The notes below the pieces were generated by a model. The model saw only the letters and a list, made by a program, of their open reading frames with translations. It was not told the DNA's origin and made no database searches. From Pseudomonas putida S13.1.2 (GTDB lineage Bacteria; Pseudomonadota; Gammaproteobacteria; Pseudomonadales; Pseudomonadaceae), in NCBI RefSeq assembly GCF_000498395.2, contig NZ_CP010979.1, forward strand, positions 4,774,001 through 4,838,000: a DNA stretch of 64,000 nt. Reading direction: 5' to 3'. Positions 60,347-64,000 of this stretch are shown one piece after another. How positions within the stretch are numbered: the stretch's first letter is position 1; every line of letters starts with the position of its first letter. A program made the translations under genes and the position numbers.

Positions 60347-62295
60347 AGATGCGTAGCATTGGCGCCGCGCTGCTGGCCTTGTCGCTCAGCCCTGCCCTGC
60401 AGGCAGCCGACAAGCCCCTGCTGCAGGATGGCAAGAAAACCCTGTTCCAGCGCGTGTTGACCACGCCGGGCTGCAAACTGAGCGATAACGCCGGGGCAGC
60501 CCCTGGCGCCGCACAACCCACCTTCAGCCGCTTCTACGTGTACGAACGCGCCCAGGCTGACGCCCGCGAGTGGCTGCGGGTCGGGCCTGACACCCAGGGC
60601 AAGAGCATCGGTTGGCTGCCTGCCGATTGCACCGTCGAATGGAAAATGCAGCTGACCCTGGCGTTTACCAACCCCGCCAACCGTGATCGGCTGATGTTCT
60701 TCAAGGAGCGCAACCAGCTCGAAGGCATTCTCAACGCCCCCGACCCGGTCAGCCATGTCGCCCCGCTACGCGCCAAGCTCAAGCACGGCACCGAGGCACC
60801 CGGCGTGCTGGCCGAAGAGCCCGAATATTTCGTCGACCTGCAGAAAAACTTCTACCTGCTGCCAGTGCTCAGCGGCGAAGAAGTGATGACCGAGGAAGGC
60901 TTCCGCACGCGCATTCTCAATGTGGCGTCGGTCAGCAAGGCCGACAGTGCCGCAGCCGCAACGCCTGCACCTGCCCAGGCCGCTGCCAACCAGCAGTTGA
61001 AGGCGTTCAGTGCGGCCGTGGTGTTCGTCATCGACTCGACCATTTCGATGGACCCGTACATCGATCGCACCCGTGAGGCGATCAAGCGCGTGTACGGGCA
61101 GATCGAGAAGGAAAACCTCGGCAAGCAGGTCAAGTTCGGCCTGGTTGCCTACCGTTCCAGCACCAAGGCCGTGCCGGGCCTGGAGTACGTCAGCAAGATG
61201 TACGCCGACCCCAACACGGTGAAAGACGGTGCCGATTTCATGGCCAAGGTCGCGGACCTGAAGCAGGCCAAGGTGTCCAGCAGCGAGTTCAACGAAGATG
61301 CCTACGCCGGTGTCATGTCTGCCGTGGACCAGATCGACTGGAGCCAGTTTGGTGCCCGCTATGTGGTGCTGATCACTGATGCCGGCGCCATTGACGGGGG
61401 TGACAAGCTGTCGAGCACCGGCCTTGGCGCCGAACAGGTCAAGATCGAAGCCAGCAACCCTGGCGTGGCCCTGTACACCCTGCACCTGAAAACCCCGAGT
61501 GGCGCCAAGAACCACAGCTCCGCCGAAGCGCAGTACCGTACCCTGTCGAGTTACCCGGGTACCAACACCTCGCTGTACTACCCGGTCAATGCCGGCGATG
61601 TGGAGGCCTTTGGCCGCAAGGTCGACGGCCTGGCTGCCGCCATCACTCAGCAAGTGCGGGCGGCCTACATGGGCGAGGCGGCCATCGGCAGCGCAACCAA
61701 CGCCAAGGCCGATCCTGCCGAGAAGAAAATGCTCGAGGATGCCGCACTGATTGGCCACGCCATGCAGCTGGCCTACCTGGGCAAGGCCAACGGAACCCAG
61801 GCGCCACCGGTGTTCCAGGCCTGGATCAGCGACCGCGACCTGATCAAACAGAACGTGCCAACCACCGATGTGCGCGTATTGCTGACCAAGGCGCAACTCA
61901 GCGACCTGAGCGATGTACTCAAGCAGATCCTGGATGCCGCCAACGAAGGCATGATTTCGCCCGACGAAATGTTCACCCGCCTGCGCTCGGTTGCAGCAAC
62001 CATGGGTGCCGACCCCAACCAGCTGAAGCAGGGCTCGACCACCCGCGTGGCAGACCTGGGCGTGCTTGGCGAGTACCTGCAAGACCTGCCCTACCAGAGC
62101 GAAGTGCTGAACCTGGACGAAGAAACCTGGAAGGGCTGGGATGGCCTGGCCCAGGAGAAATTCATCCGCAGCCTGAGCACCAAGCTGCGCCATTACCAAC
62201 GCTACAACGCCGATGTCGACCGCTGGGTTGCCCTGGCGCCGGGCAGTGACAGCCGCGACAACGTCTACCCGGTACCGCTGGAAATGATGCCCTGA
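60343..62295 (+). CDS. Exported von Willebrand factor A-domain protein
   Basis: This 650-residue protein has a signal peptide (MKMRSIGAALLALSLSPALQA, cleavage near residue 21), an SH3-like N-terminal part (WLRVGPDTQGKSIGWLPADC) and a VWA domain from about residue 224. The MIDAS motif is DSTIS (D231, T233, S235) with a second metal ligand at D346 in LITDAGA. A C-terminal domain of about 200 residues contains GMISPDEMFTRLRS. It is expected in the periplasm, where VWA domains bind proteins through a metal ion. A similar layout is sometimes called a serine/threonine kinase-associated VWA, but no kinase is here. Confidence 0.85.
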   Translation: MKMRSIGAALLALSLSPALQAADKPLLQDGKKTLFQRVLTTPGCKLSDNAGAAPGAAQPTFSRFYVYERAQADAREWLRVGPDTQGKSIGWLPADCTVEWKMQLTLAFTNPANRDRLMFFKERNQLEGILNAPDPVSHVAPLRAKLKHGTEAPGVLAEEPEYFVDLQKNFYLLPVLSGEEVMTEEGFRTRILNVASVSKADSAAAATPAPAQAAANQQLKAFSAAVVFVIDSTISMDPYIDRTREAIKRVYGQIEKENLGKQVKFGLVAYRSSTKAVPGLEYVSKMYADPNTVKDGADFMAKVADLKQAKVSSSEFNEDAYAGVMSAVDQIDWSQFGARYVVLITDAGAIDGGDKLSSTGLGAEQVKIEASNPGVALYTLHLKTPSGAKNHSSAEAQYRTLSSYPGTNTSLYYPVNAGDVEAFGRKVDGLAAAITQQVRAAYMGEAAIGSATNAKADPAEKKMLEDAALIGHAMQLAYLGKANGTQAPPVFQAWISDRDLIKQNVPTTDVRVLLTKAQLSDLSDVLKQILDAANEGMISPDEMFTRLRSVAATMGADPNQLKQGSTTRVADLGVLGEYLQDLPYQSEVLNLDEETWKGWDGLAQEKFIRSLSTKLRHYQRYNADVDRWVALAPGSDSRDNVYPVPLEMMP

Positions 62296-62301
62296 CCCCA
62301 T

Positions 62302-63000
62302 ATGCTCGATATCAAGGGATTACAAGTCGTTCGAGGCGAAGGATCGCAGGCTCACCGGGTACGGCTGGACACGCTGAGCCTGCAACCCGGCGAAGTACGT
62401 GCCATCACGGGCGAGAGCGGCTGCGGCAAGAGCACACTGCTGGAGGCCATTGGCCTGCTGCTCAAGCCTGAGCAACTGACGCACTACAGGCTTGGCCCGC
62501 AACGCCAGGATGTGGCCAGCCTGCTGGCCAGCGACCAGCAGCCCGCGTTGGCGGCATTGCGTTCGCGCGAGCTTGGCTTTGTGCTGCAGAACGGCGGGCT
62601 GCTGCCTTTTCTCAGTGTGCGCGACAACATCCTGCTGCCACGCCGGCTGCTCGGCCTGCCACCTGCCAGCACGGCGGTGGACAAAGCTGTCGAGGCACTG
62701 CGCCTGGCACCGCTGCTGGGCAAACTTCCCCAAGCGCTGTCCATCGGCGAACGCCAGCGGGTGGCCTGCGTGCGTGCCATCGCCCATGAACCACGGGTGC
62801 TGTTGGCCGACGAGCCCACCGCCGCACTCGACCCGCACAATGCAGAGCGGCTGTTCGAACTGCTGCTGCAATTGGTGGCTGAGCTAGGGCTGAGCGCCTT
62901 GATCGTGTCCCACGACTGGGCACTGGTCGAACGCTTCGGCCTGCCGCGCCTGGGTGCCATCAACGGTCAAGGGGAAACACGCTTTGAACCCGTGGCATAA
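62302..63000 (+). CDS. LolD/MacB-type ABC transporter ATP-binding protein
   Basis: This 232-residue ATPase has Walker A GESGCGKST, a modified signature LSIGERQR (instead of LSGGQ), Walker B VLLADEPTAALDP and an H-loop LIVSHDWALV. It belongs to the exporter/mechanotransmission class that pairs with FtsX-type permeases. It starts 6 bp after the VWA gene and overlaps the permease start by 17 bp. Confidence 0.87.
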   Translation: MLDIKGLQVVRGEGSQAHRVRLDTLSLQPGEVRAITGESGCGKSTLLEAIGLLLKPEQLTHYRLGPQRQDVASLLASDQQPALAALRSRELGFVLQNGGLLPFLSVRDNILLPRRLLGLPPASTAVDKAVEALRLAPLLGKLPQALSIGERQRVACVRAIAHEPRVLLADEPTAALDPHNAERLFELLLQLVAELGLSALIVSHDWALVERFGLPRLGAINGQGETRFEPVA

Positions 63001-64000
63001 ACGCCTGGCATTGCTGGCACGGTTATCCCTGGCCGATCTCTGGCACGACCGTAATGTTTCCTTGTGCATGGCGGCCTCACTGGTCGCCGTCATTGCCCCG
63101 CTGTTGTTGCTGTTCGGCCTCAAGCACGGGGTGGTCAGCCAGTTGCAACAGGAACTGCTCAGCGACCCCCGCAACCTTGAGGTCAAGATGCTCAGCAGTG
63201 GCCACTTCGACCAAGCCTGGCTGCAACGGTTGCAGGATCGCCCGGAGGTGGGCTTCGCCATCGGCCAGACCCGCTCGCTGAACACCCAGGCCGACCTGCT
63301 GGGTGCACACGGCCGCTTCGCCGACAACGTCGAGGTCATCCCTACCCGGGCCGGCGATCCCTTATTGGCAACAGACCTGAGTGAGCTGGCGCCCGACCAG
63401 GTGATTCTCAGCGAACGTGCCGCCGAACGCCTCGACGCCAAGGCCGGTGACACCCTGCGCTTGCGCGTTGCCCGGCGGCTGAACGAAGTCAACGAGCGTG
63501 GCGAGCGCACGTTGCAGGTGCGTGCCATCGTCAGCTCGGTGCGCTTCGCCCGCCCTGCAGCCTTCGTCAGCCCCGAGCTGCTGATGGAGCTGGAGCACTA
63601 TCGCGACGGTTATCTGGTGGCCAGCCTCGGGGCAAGCAGTGGCCAGGCCCTTGATGCCCTGAACGTCGGCTACGCCCGGGCCCGGGTCTATGCGCGGGAC
63701 ATCGACAGCGTGGCACCGCTGGAGCGCTGGCTTAACGAACAGCGCATCGAAACCGCCAGCCGCCTGGCAGAAATCAACAGCGTCAAGGCAATCAACCACG
63801 TGCTCGGGCTGATTTTCAGCGTTATTGCCGGGGCCGCCCTGATCGGCTGCATCGCCTCGCTGGTCGGCGCCTTCCTGGCCAACATCGATCGCAAGCGCCG
63901 CCACCTGGCCGTGCTGCGCCTGTTGGGCTTCAGCAGCCCCGCCGTATCGGCCTACGTGGTGCTTCAAGCACTCGTGCTGAGCCTGGTGGGCTACCTGGGC
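62984..64000 (+). CDS. FtsX/LolC-type ABC permease (3' end outside window)
   Basis: An open frame begins at TTG 62984 with AAGGGG nine bases upstream and remains open for 339 codons to the window edge. It starts LNPWHKRLALLARLSLADLW, then a membrane helix (MAASLVAVIAPLLLLFGL), a periplasmic domain of MacB-PCD type (about 60-250) and the first helices of an FtsX domain (NHVLGLIFSVIAGAALIGC, RRHLAVLRLLGFS). This is the classic partner of the preceding ATPase. The TTG start overlapping the ATPase gene and the missing stop make it easy to overlook. Confidence 0.85.
   Translation, partial: MNPWHKRLALLARLSLADLWHDRNVSLCMAASLVAVIAPLLLLFGLKHGVVSQLQQELLSDPRNLEVKMLSSGHFDQAWLQRLQDRPEVGFAIGQTRSLNTQADLLGAHGRFADNVEVIPTRAGDPLLATDLSELAPDQVILSERAAERLDAKAGDTLRLRVARRLNEVNERGERTLQVRAIVSSVRFARPAAFVSPELLMELEHYRDGYLVASLGASSGQALDALNVGYARARVYARDIDSVAPLERWLNEQRIETASRLAEINSVKAINHVLGLIFSVIAGAALIGCIASLVGAFLANIDRKRRHLAVLRLLGFSSPAVSAYVVLQALVLSLVGYLG

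Noticed and set aside
50765..64000. Prophage or integrative element at the tRNA
   Set aside because: No integrase, phage structural genes, direct repeat of the tRNA end or drop in GC was seen in the window.

Overview
The window is a high-GC, densely packed stretch of a gamma-proteobacterial chromosome, most likely from the Pseudomonas putida group. Three things point there. The protein families and gene order (ssu - lsfA - OprD porin - tau - betT - cystine uptake - SfnB/DszA-like oxygenases - metQNI - GGDEF/EAL - desA - gabTD) match what I remember of that group. The intergenic gaps carry the paired palindromic (REP/BIME-like) repeats typical of it. The sulfate-ester locus is very close to the sft/ats/ast locus described for P. 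putida S-313. Species assignment is inference from memory; no search was run.

Layout. 1-4373 (minus): ssuEADCB, alkanesulfonate uptake and desulfonation. 4683-6815 (minus): 1-Cys peroxiredoxin lsfA and an OprD-family porin. 7459-10950 (plus): tauABCD, taurine. 11084-13087 (minus): a BetT-like BCCT transporter. 13394-14326 (minus): EpsC-type serine O-acetyltransferase. 14735-16955 (plus): cystine ABC importer tcyJLN. 17282-23775 (plus): two SfnB-like flavin oxidoreductases, a DszA/NtaA-type monooxygenase and metQNI. 24066-29859: two cyclic-di-GMP enzymes around a fatty-acid desaturase, then an HDOD protein with a degenerate receiver. 29998-32900 (minus): gabT and gabD. 33240-43260: sulfate-ester locus (astA, sftP, sftR, atsK, atsR, atsB, atsC). 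43200-50550 (minus): a GntR-led operon with an AprA-like flavoprotein, a two-cluster ferredoxin, an SsuABC-like ABC importer, a HEAT-repeat protein and a DUF971 protein. 50765-50841: tRNA-Arg(CCG). 50881-51786 (minus): an unknown protein. 51997-64000 (plus): a tightly coupled srfABC-type operon with two single-pass membrane proteins, an actin/Hsp70-like ATPase, a large P-loop protein, an exported VWA protein and an ABC exporter running off the window end.

How it works together. About 43 kb forms a scavenging island for sulfur sources other than sulfate: sulfonates (ssu), taurine (tau), cystine (tcy, with epsC for cysteine synthesis), an unidentified organosulfur compound (SfnB/DszA-like plus metQNI) and sulfate esters (sft/ats/ast). 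Several of its proteins contain no methionine or cysteine beyond the initiator, the known signature of proteins made during sulfur starvation, and several promoter regions share a TTATTCCAT-like motif.

The least understood parts are the AprA-like flavoprotein operon and the srf operon. Both consist of recognisable domains in an arrangement whose biochemical purpose I cannot assign.
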